Source: Cytobacillus sp. NJ13 (GTDB lineage Bacteria; Bacillota; Bacilli; Bacillales; Cytobacillaceae). From it: a stretch of 64,000 bases of DNA. Where the stretch lies: positions 248,001 through 312,000 of the forward strand of contig JAUCFP010000006.1 of NCBI GenBank assembly GCA_030348385.1, given 5' to 3'. The position numbers and the translations under genes were made by a program. The notes beneath the pieces are model-generated. The model saw only the letters and a list, made by a program, of their open reading frames with translations. It ran no database searches and was not told the DNA's origin. Positions 26,750 to 38,188 of the stretch are shown here, piece by piece; positions within the stretch are counted from its first letter, which is position 1, and each line of letters opens with the position of its first letter.

Positions 26750-27529
26750 ATGCCACATTTAGATTATTTTCAATTAAATAATAAGGTATGTGTCGTAACT
26801 GGTGGTGCTTCAGGAATAGGCTTTGAAACCGCCATGCTATTGGGTGAGGTGGGTGCTAAGGTTATTTTGCTGGATATTAACGAAAAGAATGGGAAAAAAG
26901 CAGCCAGCGACATTAAAAGCAAAGGATATGCTGCAGAGTATGTCAAGTGTGATGTAACGAATATTCATGATTGCATAACAGTTAAAGAGTATCTTGAAGA
27001 ACATTACCCTACGGTAGACGTCCTATTTAATAATGCTGGAGTGATTAGAAGAAAATCAGTAGTTGATTTAGAGGAACATGAATGGGATTTGGTTATTGAT
27101 GTTTCTTTAAAAGGTGTATTCCTCTTATCGAAATTTTTAATCCCTCTGATGCAAAAGGGTGGCGGAGGCAGTATTATTAACACCGGTTCTGGCTGGGGGA
27201 TAAAAGGGGGAGATCAGGCAGCTGCATACTGCGCCGCCAAAGCAGGTGTAGTAAACCTGACTAAAGCGATGGCCATTGATCACGGGCCGGCAAACATCCG
27301 GGTCAACTGTATATGCCCTGGTGATACAGATACCCCTCTTCTAAGGGAAGAAGCTAAGCAACTAAAAAAGCACGAAGATTCATTTCTTGCTTCATCTGCA
27401 ATTGGAAGGCCACTAGCAAGGATTGGAACACCAAAGGATATTGCAAAAGGTGTCCTTTACCTTGCCAGCGATCTGTCATCATGGGTGACAGGTACAGAAT
27501 TAATCGTCGATGGCGGAGGGCTCGCTTAA
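26750..27529 (+). CDS. SDR-family NAD(P)-dependent oxidoreductase
   Basis: Classical short-chain dehydrogenase of about 259 aa. The cofactor motif TGGASGIG is near residue 17, NNAG near 93, catalytic Ser in NTGSGWG, and YxxxK in YCAAK. GAAGGAGG lies 6 nt before ATG 26750; an earlier TTG at 26711 overlaps operator 3 and is rejected. It should oxidise or reduce a hydroxyl/ketone. Placement between galT and the GcvP-like genes suggests it acts on an intermediate of the same pathway. Confidence 0.88.
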   Translation: MPHLDYFQLNNKVCVVTGGASGIGFETAMLLGEVGAKVILLDINEKNGKKAASDIKSKGYAAEYVKCDVTNIHDCITVKEYLEEHYPTVDVLFNNAGVIRRKSVVDLEEHEWDLVIDVSLKGVFLLSKFLIPLMQKGGGGSIINTGSGWGIKGGDQAAAYCAAKAGVVNLTKAMAIDHGPANIRVNCICPGDTDTPLLREEAKQLKKHEDSFLASSAIGRPLARIGTPKDIAKGVLYLASDLSSWVTGTELIVDGGGLA

Positions 27530-27585
27530 ATGGAATGAAGGCAGAGTTCAACAAACATATTAATTTTACCAGGAGGTTATAAACA

Positions 27586-28974
27586 ATGCCGCAAAAAGTA
27601 CATCCTTATATACCGAATATGGTACCGGAAGTTCAAGAAAAAATGTTAAAGGTGATTGGAGCAAACACAGTTGATGAGCTTTACTCCTGTATACCAGATG
27701 AGATTAAACTGAAGGAAGAAATGCATATTCCAAAAGCGCTTACAGAGTGGGAACTGCGCCGCCACATCGAAAAATCACTAAATAAGAACACAGGGGCCAA
27801 TGAGTATGTGAATTTCTTGGGTGCCGGCTGCTGGCAGCATTTTATACCAGCGGTTTGTGATGAAATTAATCAGCGTTCTGAATTTTTAACTGCCTATGCA
27901 GGTGAACCTTATGAAGACCATGGACGGTATCAGGCACTCTTTGAATATCAAAGCTTATTAGCTGAATTAGTAGATATGGATGTAGTGAATGTGCCTACTT
28001 TCGATTGGGGACAGGCAGCCGCCACTTCTGTCAGGATGGCGGGCCGGATCACTGGCAGGAAGAAAATTTTAATGGCAAAATCGGTTGCTCCTGAACGGAG
28101 TAAGATCATCATGAATTATGGATCACCTGAACTGGAATGCGAATTTGTGGACTTTGATATTAAATCGGGATTGATGGATCTTGAAGATCTTAAAGCTAAG
28201 TTAAATTATGATGTTGCAGCACTCTATCTGGAAAATCCATCTTACCTTGGATTTATTGAATCACAAGGACCAGAAATATCGAAGCTTTTAAAAGAGAAAA
28301 AAGCCTTGATGATTGTTGGAGTTGATCCGATTTCACTTGGTGTGCTGGCACCTCCAAGCCATTATGGGGCGGATATTGTGTGCGGAGATCTTCAGCCTCT
28401 TGGCATGCATATGAATTACAGCGGCGGCCAGGCAGGTTTTATTGCAACACATGATGATGAAACATTCATTAATGAATATCCTTCCCGGCTATTCGGGATC
28501 GTACCGACTGTAAAGGAAGGAGAATACGGATTTGGAGATGTTGCCTACGAACGAACTTCCTTTGCCCATCGTGAAAAGGGGAAAGAATCGGTAGGAACGC
28601 AGACAGCGTTATGGGGAATTACCGCAGGTGTCTATTTAGCTTTAATGGGGCCAAGTGGCATACAGGAAGTCGGCCAGACCATCATGCAAAACAGCCAGTA
28701 TGCCGTACAGGAAATAAATAAAATACAGAGTGTAAAAGGTTCACTGTTTGAATCCCCATTTTTCAAAGAATTTATTGTTGATTTCAACAAAACAGGCAAA
28801 ACCATCGAAGAGATTAATCAAGGGCTGCTGGAGTGTAAAGTTTTTGGCGGTAAAGATCTGTCAAAAGAATATCCCGAGCTTGGCCAGACGGCATTATTTT
28901 GTGTAACCGAGATCCATACAAAAGAAGATATTGATTACCTGGCTGCATCGTTAAAGGGAGTTTTAGAGAAATAA
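27586..28974 (+). CDS. Divergent glycine decarboxylase subunit 1-like protein (GcvPA paralogue)
   Basis: PLP-fold protein of 462 aa matching GcvPA in length and layout (GDC-P family). It keeps FLGAG, RSEFLTAYAGEPYEDHGRYQALFEYQ and a GDLQPLGMH segment, but the canonical TAYTPYQPEISQG stretch reads TAYAGEPYEDHGRY and the GATA region reads DWGQAAAT. These lie at the substrate/cofactor pocket in true P-proteins. No gcvT or gcvH is nearby. RBS AGGAGG. It is predicted to pair with the next gene as a PLP decarboxylase or related enzyme on a substrate other than free glycine. Confidence 0.8.
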   Translation: MPQKVHPYIPNMVPEVQEKMLKVIGANTVDELYSCIPDEIKLKEEMHIPKALTEWELRRHIEKSLNKNTGANEYVNFLGAGCWQHFIPAVCDEINQRSEFLTAYAGEPYEDHGRYQALFEYQSLLAELVDMDVVNVPTFDWGQAAATSVRMAGRITGRKKILMAKSVAPERSKIIMNYGSPELECEFVDFDIKSGLMDLEDLKAKLNYDVAALYLENPSYLGFIESQGPEISKLLKEKKALMIVGVDPISLGVLAPPSHYGADIVCGDLQPLGMHMNYSGGQAGFIATHDDETFINEYPSRLFGIVPTVKEGEYGFGDVAYERTSFAHREKGKESVGTQTALWGITAGVYLALMGPSGIQEVGQTIMQNSQYAVQEINKIQSVKGSLFESPFFKEFIVDFNKTGKTIEEINQGLLECKVFGGKDLSKEYPELGQTALFCVTEIHTKEDIDYLAASLKGVLEK

Positions 28975-29001
28975 AAGATCATAAAGAGAGGAGTTTTATT
29001 C

Positions 29002-30573
29002 ATGAAATTAATTAACCGTAACAGCAAAACCAGAGATTTTCATCAGGCAAAATGGAATGAGCCCATTATCTTTGAGCTTCATCAGTCTGGGGAAAAAGGA
29101 GTGGAGCCCCCGCCTGTTAATGAAGAAATTGCAATAGCGGTTGGCGATGGAATTTCTATTATACCTGAATCCATGCAAAGGAAAAGCAAACCTTCTATTC
29201 CTGAAATAGGCCAGGCCAAAGTGTTAAGGCATTATTTGCGGCTTTCTCAGGAAACGCTTGGTTCTGACTTCAATGTGGAAATTGGCCAGGGAACCTGTAC
29301 GATGAAGTATATCCCAAAAATAAATGAAATGCTTATACGTAATCCTAAAATAATGAAATTGCATCCCCTCCAGCCTGAAAGTACTGTACAGGGAATGCTG
29401 GAAATTTTCTATAACCTTGATCTTTGCATGAGAGAGATTTCTGGAATGGATTATTTCTCATTCCAGCCAAGCGGAGGAACTCAAGCATTGTTCGCAATGG
29501 CATCCATCGTGAGAAAATATCATGAGCAAAGAGGAGAGGGAGATCAGAGAAATGAAATTATTACAACTATATTCTCTCACCCATCCCAAGCAGCAACTGC
29601 AGCTGTAAAGGGCTATAAAATTATCACCCTGCATCCGGATGAAAATGGTTTCCCGGATATTGAAAAATTAAAAGCTGCTGTATCGGAGAGAACGGCAGGA
29701 TTTGTGGTGGCAAATCCTGAAGATACAGGAATTTTCAATCCGAAAATTAAAGAGTTTACAAAAATAGTCCATGATGCTGGGGGGATTTGCTACTATGACC
29801 AGGCCAATGCCAATGGACTATTGGGTATTACAAGGGCAAAGGAAGCGGGCTTTGACATGTGCTTCTTTAATCTTCATAAAACCTTCGCTGCCCCGCATAT
29901 GTGTGGCGGTCCTGCAACAGGTGCACTCGGTGTTACAGAAGCACTAAAAGAATATCTGCCAGTGCCAATTGTTGAATATAAAGATGACAAATACACTTTA
30001 AAATATGATTTAAAGCATTCCATTGGCAAAGTCCGTGCTTTTCATGGTGTGGCCCAAACGGTCTTGCGTTCCTATGCCTGGATTCGCTCTCTTGGTCCTG
30101 AAGGTTTAAAGGAAGTGGCCAAAATTGCAGTACTTAACAATAACTATATGTATCACAGAGTGCTGAATATCAAAGGGGCAGGTGCACCATATGTGAAGGG
30201 CCACAGGCTCGAACAGGTCCGCTACAGCTGGGAGCAGCTGACAAAGGAAACAGGAATAACAACAGAGGACGTCCAATTGCGAATGACCGATTTTGGGCTG
30301 CATTACTGGACCAGCCACCATCCATACATTGTGAAACAGCCGTTTACTCTGGAGCCGACAGAATCATACTCTAAACAGGACTTGGATGAATATATCTCCG
30401 CTTTGGAGCAAATCTCAAAAGAAGCCTATGAAAATCCTGACATCATTAAAAATGCCCCGCATAATAGCACGATTCACAAAATGGATGAACGGGATTTTCT
30501 GGATAACCCAAAAAAATGGTGCATCACCTGGCGTTCATATCTTAAAAAGGCGAAAGAGCATCAAAGTGTGTAA
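29002..30573 (+). CDS. Divergent glycine decarboxylase subunit 2-like protein (GcvPB paralogue)
   Basis: PLP enzyme of 523 aa, longer than the usual GcvPB of about 485-490. Conserved parts are GQGTCTMKYIPKINE, HPLQPESTVQGMLE, YYDQANANGLLG and the PLP lysine in NLHKTFAAPH. Divergent parts are QPSGGTQALFAMA where P-proteins have QPAAGAHGE, and SHPSQAATAAVKGY where they have SAHGTNPASA. So cofactor binding looks intact while the substrate/lipoyl side has changed. It follows the GcvPA-like gene by 27 bp and should form its heteromeric partner. Confidence 0.82.
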   Translation: MKLINRNSKTRDFHQAKWNEPIIFELHQSGEKGVEPPPVNEEIAIAVGDGISIIPESMQRKSKPSIPEIGQAKVLRHYLRLSQETLGSDFNVEIGQGTCTMKYIPKINEMLIRNPKIMKLHPLQPESTVQGMLEIFYNLDLCMREISGMDYFSFQPSGGTQALFAMASIVRKYHEQRGEGDQRNEIITTIFSHPSQAATAAVKGYKIITLHPDENGFPDIEKLKAAVSERTAGFVVANPEDTGIFNPKIKEFTKIVHDAGGICYYDQANANGLLGITRAKEAGFDMCFFNLHKTFAAPHMCGGPATGALGVTEALKEYLPVPIVEYKDDKYTLKYDLKHSIGKVRAFHGVAQTVLRSYAWIRSLGPEGLKEVAKIAVLNNNYMYHRVLNIKGAGAPYVKGHRLEQVRYSWEQLTKETGITTEDVQLRMTDFGLHYWTSHHPYIVKQPFTLEPTESYSKQDLDEYISALEQISKEAYENPDIIKNAPHNSTIHKMDERDFLDNPKKWCITWRSYLKKAKEHQSV

Positions 30574-30581
30574 AAAAAAAC

Positions 30582-30616
30582 GGAGGCAAATATGATAAAG
30601 ATAAAATTAGCCTCCC
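30582..30616 (+). other. Hairpin upstream of second sugar-binding protein
   Basis: GGAGGC and GCCTCC enclose about 22 nt between the GcvPB-like gene and the binding protein gene. No T-tract follows, so it is probably an internal mRNA element. Confidence 0.4.
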
Positions 30617-30649
30617 ATCACACTAATGAATAGAAAAGGGGAGTTGAAA

Positions 30650-31945
30650 ATGAAGAAATCATTACCTTTCATCTTGATCCTGCTTCTTTTGTTCGTATCA
30701 GCCTGCTCCAACAAATCAAATGGAAATGAAGCGAAGACTGGTGATACCGACCATCCGTCAGGGACAATTACGGTTTGGGGGTGGGATGTAGCTGCTGAAA
30801 CAATGAAACTATCTGTCGAAAAATTCAAGAAACAGTATCCGGATGTGGAAGTGAAGGTGGAAGATTTCAGCAGCGGCGATTTATATGAGAAACTAACCGT
30901 TGGCATGGCTGCCAGAGGATCAGGACTGCCTGATGTGGTGCTCATGGAGGATGAGAGAGTCCCAGGATATATCCACCAGTTTCCTGATGGTTTCACACAG
31001 CTTGACAAACTTGGCTACGACAAATATAAGAATGCTTTCAATCCAGCCAAAATTGCTTCAGTTCAGGATAAAGAGGGGAATTTGATCGCGGCACCTTGGG
31101 ATATCGGGCCTGCCGGAGTGTTCTACCGTACCGATTTTTTTGAGAAAGCCAATGTAGATCCTGAATCTATTCAAACATGGAATGATTATATTGAAGCTGG
31201 AAAGAAAATAAAAGATGCTACTGGTGTCAAGCTTCTTCCTATCGATATTGCAAACTATGACGGAGTCTTTCATATGATGCTGCAGCAGCAGGGAATCTCT
31301 TATTTTGATAAAGAAGGAAATATATTGCTTGACTCAGATGAAGCTATTCGGGCAATGGAAGTAATCAAGAGCTTTCATGAAAATGATTTAATCCTTAACA
31401 ACAGCGGATGGGATGGCATAGTTACGGCGACTGTAAATGGAAGCGTTGCGACTGTTCCTTACGGTGTATGGTATGCCGGTACAATCATGGATCAGGCCCC
31501 TGACTTAAAGGGGAAATGGGACGTATTTTATTTGCCGGGCTTTTCTGAAGGAGGTACAAGATACGCGAATGTTGGAGGTTCATCCCTGTTAATTCCTTCT
31601 TACAGCGAAAACCAATCAGCTGCATACGCCTTTGTGGAGTTTTTTACTACCGATGAAGAAACCCAGCTGCTGGGCTTTGAAAAATTCGGTTTATTCCCTT
31701 CGTTAAAGAAAACGTATGAATCGCCAATCCTTAAGGGAAATAGCAAATATTTTAATAATAGTCCCATTTTCAAAAAATTCGCTGATATTGTGGAACAGGT
31801 TCCGGAAATTACTCTCGATGAGAATTATGCACGTGGAAGTTCAATGATGAGCAATACCCAGGCAGCTATTTTGCTGGAAGATAAAAAAGTAGAATCTGCG
31901 CTGAAAGATGCTAAAAATCAACTGAAAAATGAAATAAAAAAATAA
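30650..31945 (+). CDS. Sugar ABC transporter substrate-binding lipoprotein (importer 2)
   Basis: Lipoprotein of about 431 aa with signal MKKSLPFILILLLLFVSAC (lipobox VSAC). The mature part is solute-binding family 1, with ITVWGWD near the start and FSSGDLYEKLTVGMAARGS. ATG 30650 is preferred over 30626 because AAAGGGGAG lies 7 nt before it and the signal begins there. The cognate permeases begin 434 bp downstream, beyond a repeat element. Placed between gal genes and lacZ, it probably binds a beta-galactoside. Confidence 0.88.
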   Translation: MKKSLPFILILLLLFVSACSNKSNGNEAKTGDTDHPSGTITVWGWDVAAETMKLSVEKFKKQYPDVEVKVEDFSSGDLYEKLTVGMAARGSGLPDVVLMEDERVPGYIHQFPDGFTQLDKLGYDKYKNAFNPAKIASVQDKEGNLIAAPWDIGPAGVFYRTDFFEKANVDPESIQTWNDYIEAGKKIKDATGVKLLPIDIANYDGVFHMMLQQQGISYFDKEGNILLDSDEAIRAMEVIKSFHENDLILNNSGWDGIVTATVNGSVATVPYGVWYAGTIMDQAPDLKGKWDVFYLPGFSEGGTRYANVGGSSLLIPSYSENQSAAYAFVEFFTTDEETQLLGFEKFGLFPSLKKTYESPILKGNSKYFNNSPIFKKFADIVEQVPEITLDENYARGSSMMSNTQAAILLEDKKVESALKDAKNQLKNEIKK

Positions 31946-31989
31946 GCGTTTTTTTATAACAAAATAAGAAAATTTTCTGAAAGTCGATT

Positions 31990-32325
31990 ACTGTCTAGCT
32001 CCAGCGCCTACCCCCTCGAGGTCACAAGCTTGTCTAGTTGCGGCTCCTAGGGACTCGAGACATAAGCCAATCCCTTTCAGAAGGAAAGAACACCTTCTTG
32101 CAGGGCTAGTCTTATGCTTGTCGTCCCTGGGCAGTCGCCTCCACATTTCGGGCAATCCTCCCAAAAAGGCAAAGAACGCCTTCCGGTGAGGCACGTCTTG
32201 TGCTTGAGGCCCACAGGAAGTGGGTCATGCAGACGTTGCCAAAGGACGTGGCGTTCTTATTCTGCGTTCCTTTGTGGGCAAGGCGCTTGCGCTTTTCTAA
32301 AGGAGATGAGAGTGAAGCTGAATTC
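31990..32325. repeat. Structured dispersed GC-rich element inside the importer 2 operon
   Basis: A GC-richer block fills the gap between binding protein and permease genes. It starts TGTCTAGCTCCAGCGCCTAC and contains arms CCTAGGGACTCGAGACATAAG-like (about 32046-32066) and CTTATGCTTGTCGTCCCTGGG-like (about 32112-32132) that pair. Two related sub-modules each hold AAGG-x-AAAGAAC-x-CCTT hairpins. A shortened copy, CCTAGCTCCGGGCGCCTTCC, lies at 45258-45282. Such TAGCTCCAGCGCC elements recur in many Bacillaceae intergenic gaps. ORFs across it are not genes. Confidence 0.75.
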
Positions 32326-32379
32326 TCATCTCCTCCTTTACAGCAGGAAGAATCTATCCAATTCGTTAGGAGTGTCAGT

Positions 32380-33309
32380 ATGGCTCAACCGGAAAAAATA
32401 ATTAGCACCGCTGCAAATTATCGGGTAAACGTTAAAAAAAGAAAAACTCTCATTACACCAAAAAATGCACCATATTTTTTTATTGGACCTTCTCTGATAT
32501 TGATCATTATATTTACTATTTACCCTGTGATTTCTTCCTTTATTTTAAGCTTCCAGGAGGTAAGGGGAGCAGAAAAGACGTTTGTTGGACTTGCGAATTA
32601 TACAAGGTTATTTCACGACCCTGTATTCTATAAATCTCTTTTGAATACTTTTCAAATTTTGATTGTCCAGGTGCCCATCATGCTCTTTATCTCTTTGCTG
32701 ATTGCTGCAGGTCTTCACTCTTCATTAGTGAGATTTAAGGCATTTTTCCGTATAGCTTATTTTATGCCTGCAATTACAGCTCTCGTAGCTGCATCAATAG
32801 TCTTTATGATTTTATTGGACGAGCATTTCGGTTTAGTTAACTATCTCCTATCCTTGATGGGACTGGAGCCCATTCACTGGCTTACTTCTCCATTTTGGGC
32901 AAAAGTCTCGGTTATTGCAGTCATGACTTGGAGATGGACTGGATACAATATGGTCATTTTTCTTGCAGGATTACAGGCCATTCCTAAAGAATTGTATGAA
33001 GCAGCAAGCATTGATGGGGCAAGTAAGGTAAAGCAGTTTTTTCTTATCACAATCCCTCAATTAAAGCCAGTCTTTATTTTCACTGTGGTTATGTCGACGA
33101 TCGGGACTCTCCAGCTTTTTGATGAGCCATTCATTTTGACACAAGGCGGACCGAATAGTGCAACCATGACCATTACACTTTATTTATACGAAACTGGATT
33201 CAAGTATTTCGAGTTTGGATATGCATCGGCTATCGCCTATATTTTAGTCATAATTATTGCTGTGATTTCCTGGATACAGATGAAATGGGTAGGTGATTTG
33301 GAAGAATGA
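32380..33309 (+). CDS. Sugar ABC transporter permease (MalF/UgpA type, importer 2)
   Basis: Permease of about 309 aa with six helices and EAA loop EAASIDGASKVKQFFLITIPQL. An in-frame start at 32200 lies in the repeat element and adds an unrelated 60-residue Cys/Arg-rich stretch; ATG 32380 has TTAGGAG 7 nt upstream and gives the usual family length. It overlaps the next permease by 4 bp (ATGA). No ATPase is nearby. Confidence 0.88.
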   Translation: MAQPEKIISTAANYRVNVKKRKTLITPKNAPYFFIGPSLILIIIFTIYPVISSFILSFQEVRGAEKTFVGLANYTRLFHDPVFYKSLLNTFQILIVQVPIMLFISLLIAAGLHSSLVRFKAFFRIAYFMPAITALVAASIVFMILLDEHFGLVNYLLSLMGLEPIHWLTSPFWAKVSVIAVMTWRWTGYNMVIFLAGLQAIPKELYEAASIDGASKVKQFFLITIPQLKPVFIFTVVMSTIGTLQLFDEPFILTQGGPNSATMTITLYLYETGFKYFEFGYASAIAYILVIIIAVISWIQMKWVGDLEE

Positions 33310-34136
33310 AATCAACTAAAAATATATCGTCTAAAATCTGGATTTATGTTTTGCTTTTAGTGGGTGTCGTTATATCTATTGCCCCCTTCTACTGGATGAT
33401 CGTTGGTTCAACACTGAAGTCAGGAGAAATTTTCCATGTCCCGCCTAAAATACTGCCTGGGGATCATCTGGCAGAAAATTTCAGGTCATTTAATGATTCA
33501 CTGGGGATAGTGAAAGTTTTCTGGAACTCTTTATTCATCGCTGTCGTTTTTACTATGCTTAGCACACTTATATGCTCGATGGCAGGCTATGCGTTTGCGA
33601 AATTCCGCTTTAGAGGACGGAACCTAATTTTTTTTGTTATATTATGCTCCTTGATGATACCGTATCAAGTGACCTTGATTCCTTTATTTGAAATGATGGT
33701 CCGCTTTAATTGGCTGAATACCTATCAAGCAATCATTCTTCCGAGTCTTGCTTCGCCTTTTGCCATTTATTTGATGAGGCAAAATATGAAGGCGGTTCCA
33801 GACTCCCTGATTGAGGCATCAAGAGTAGACGGGGCTGGTGAGATAAGGATATTCTTTACGGTCATTTTGCCGGTAGTTCGGCCAGCTCTTGCGGCTGTTT
33901 CAATATTTCTTTTCATGTCTCAGTGGAATAGCCTAATTTGGCCACTCATTACTCTTAATAGCAAAGAAATGTTCACGCTTCCTGTTGCCTTATCAAGTTT
34001 GATAGGAATGGCCCGTATTGATTATGGGCAGGTAATGCTGGGAACAACGTTATCGACTATCCCGATTATGATCATTTTTCTGCTTATGCAGAAACATTTT
34101 ATTTCCGGGATTTTGGGCGGTTCTGTTAAAGAATAA
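33306..34136 (+). CDS. Sugar ABC transporter permease (MalG/UgpE type, importer 2)
   Basis: Permease of 276 aa with six helices. The first helix ends in APFYWMIVGSTLKSGEIF, and the EAA loop reads EASRVDGAGEIRIFFTVILPVV. Translation is coupled to the preceding permease by an ATGA overlap. It is followed 23 bp later by the beta-galactosidase gene. Confidence 0.9.
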   Translation: MKSTKNISSKIWIYVLLLVGVVISIAPFYWMIVGSTLKSGEIFHVPPKILPGDHLAENFRSFNDSLGIVKVFWNSLFIAVVFTMLSTLICSMAGYAFAKFRFRGRNLIFFVILCSLMIPYQVTLIPLFEMMVRFNWLNTYQAIILPSLASPFAIYLMRQNMKAVPDSLIEASRVDGAGEIRIFFTVILPVVRPALAAVSIFLFMSQWNSLIWPLITLNSKEMFTLPVALSSLIGMARIDYGQVMLGTTLSTIPIMIIFLLMQKHFISGILGGSVKE

Positions 34137-34159
34137 ACAAGCATACAGAGGTGATCTGA

Positions 34160-37300
<3,141 letters not shown>

Positions 37301-37316
37301 AGATACTTTATAGATT

Positions 37317-37355
37317 AAAAAGGACAGCAGGTTACAGGAACTTGCTGTCCTTTTT
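37317..37355 (+). terminator. Intrinsic terminator after lacZ
   Basis: AAAAAGGACAGCA pairs with TGCTGTCCTTTTT. It ends the galactoside operon. Confidence 0.9.
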
Positions 37356-37501
37356 ATCGGGATTACAACTTTCTGAAAATACGGAGAATAAAAAACTTAT
37401 GTTAAACTTTTACTAGTTAGTTTTGTCTGGATTATCCTGAATTGTCCTCAAAGTTAGTGGTACTCAAATCTCCAAACAACAAAATGTTTCCTGCATTTTA
37501 A

Positions 37502-37999
37502 GGTTATTTCCCGATATTTATTTGGTCGGGCAGACAGGTAGCTCTACTGCCATTGAAGGTATTGCAATATGATCCGTACAGAAAGACATGGGAAAAGAGA
37601 ATCGGGAGGTACCTGAGTTGGTGCTGGCGGATTCTGGCAAGAAAAGGAGACTATTTGCAGCCGAATAAAGTCTCAACTCTCCTTGAAGCCATTGGGGCAG
37701 AAATAAATGAACAAACTCCTTCGAGAACACGGGATCGACTGGAGAAAGCGCTTGATACCCTTCATGAGGATGGACTGATTGGATCCTGGCACTACAAAAA
37801 TGACATTAAACAGATACAAAAAGGAATTTCCAGTATGGATGAAAACACAGAGATAGCGGGCGAAAAAATAAGGGAAATCAGGGAGAAATTCAATTTATCC
37901 TTAAACCAGGCAGCTGAAGAGCTAGAGATTTCTACCTCCTATTTAAGTAATATTGAAAGTAGAAGGCGGTCACTACCTGTCTTATCAGACTATGCATGA
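37502..37999 (+). pseudogene. Remnant of a replication-type HTH protein
   Basis: An open frame from 37502 encodes PLKVLQYDPYRKTWEKRIGRYL, a segment with DRLEKALDTLHEDGLIG, and an XRE-type HTH (FNLSLNQAAEELEISTSYLSNIE), then stops right after the recognition helix. This arrangement resembles the C-terminal part of replication initiator-like proteins of Bacillus plasmids and integrative elements. There is no RBS and the first in-frame stop (37499) cuts the N-terminal part, so the gene is decayed at both ends. The parent family assignment is tentative. Confidence 0.5.
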
Positions 38000-38050
38000 T
38001 TTTAATGAACTGATGAATCAGGAGAAGTAATGTAAGCCGAATAGCAATGA

Positions 38051-38083
38051 AAACAGCAGCCCATGCACAGGCTGCTGTTTTTT
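38051..38083 (+). terminator. Intrinsic terminator after HTH remnant
   Basis: AAACAGCAGCC pairs with GGCTGCTGTTT, followed by further T. It isolates the sigma-54 regulator gene from upstream transcription. Confidence 0.85.
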
Positions 38084-38188
38084 ATGCTTGATGTTATATG
38101 AATTAATAAATTTTCTTTTTTGATAATCCTATAATAGAATCAGGAATGAAGTAAGATAGTTATTGAACTACCCGGGCGGTGAAACATT

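Noticed and set aside
30607..31008. 133-aa ORF on the minus strand
   Set aside because: Antisense to the signal region of the binding protein gene; no RBS or domain.
32114..32401. 95-aa ORF and the upstream extension of the permease from 32200
   Set aside because: Both translate the dispersed repeat element; the permease has a proper RBS and start at 32380.
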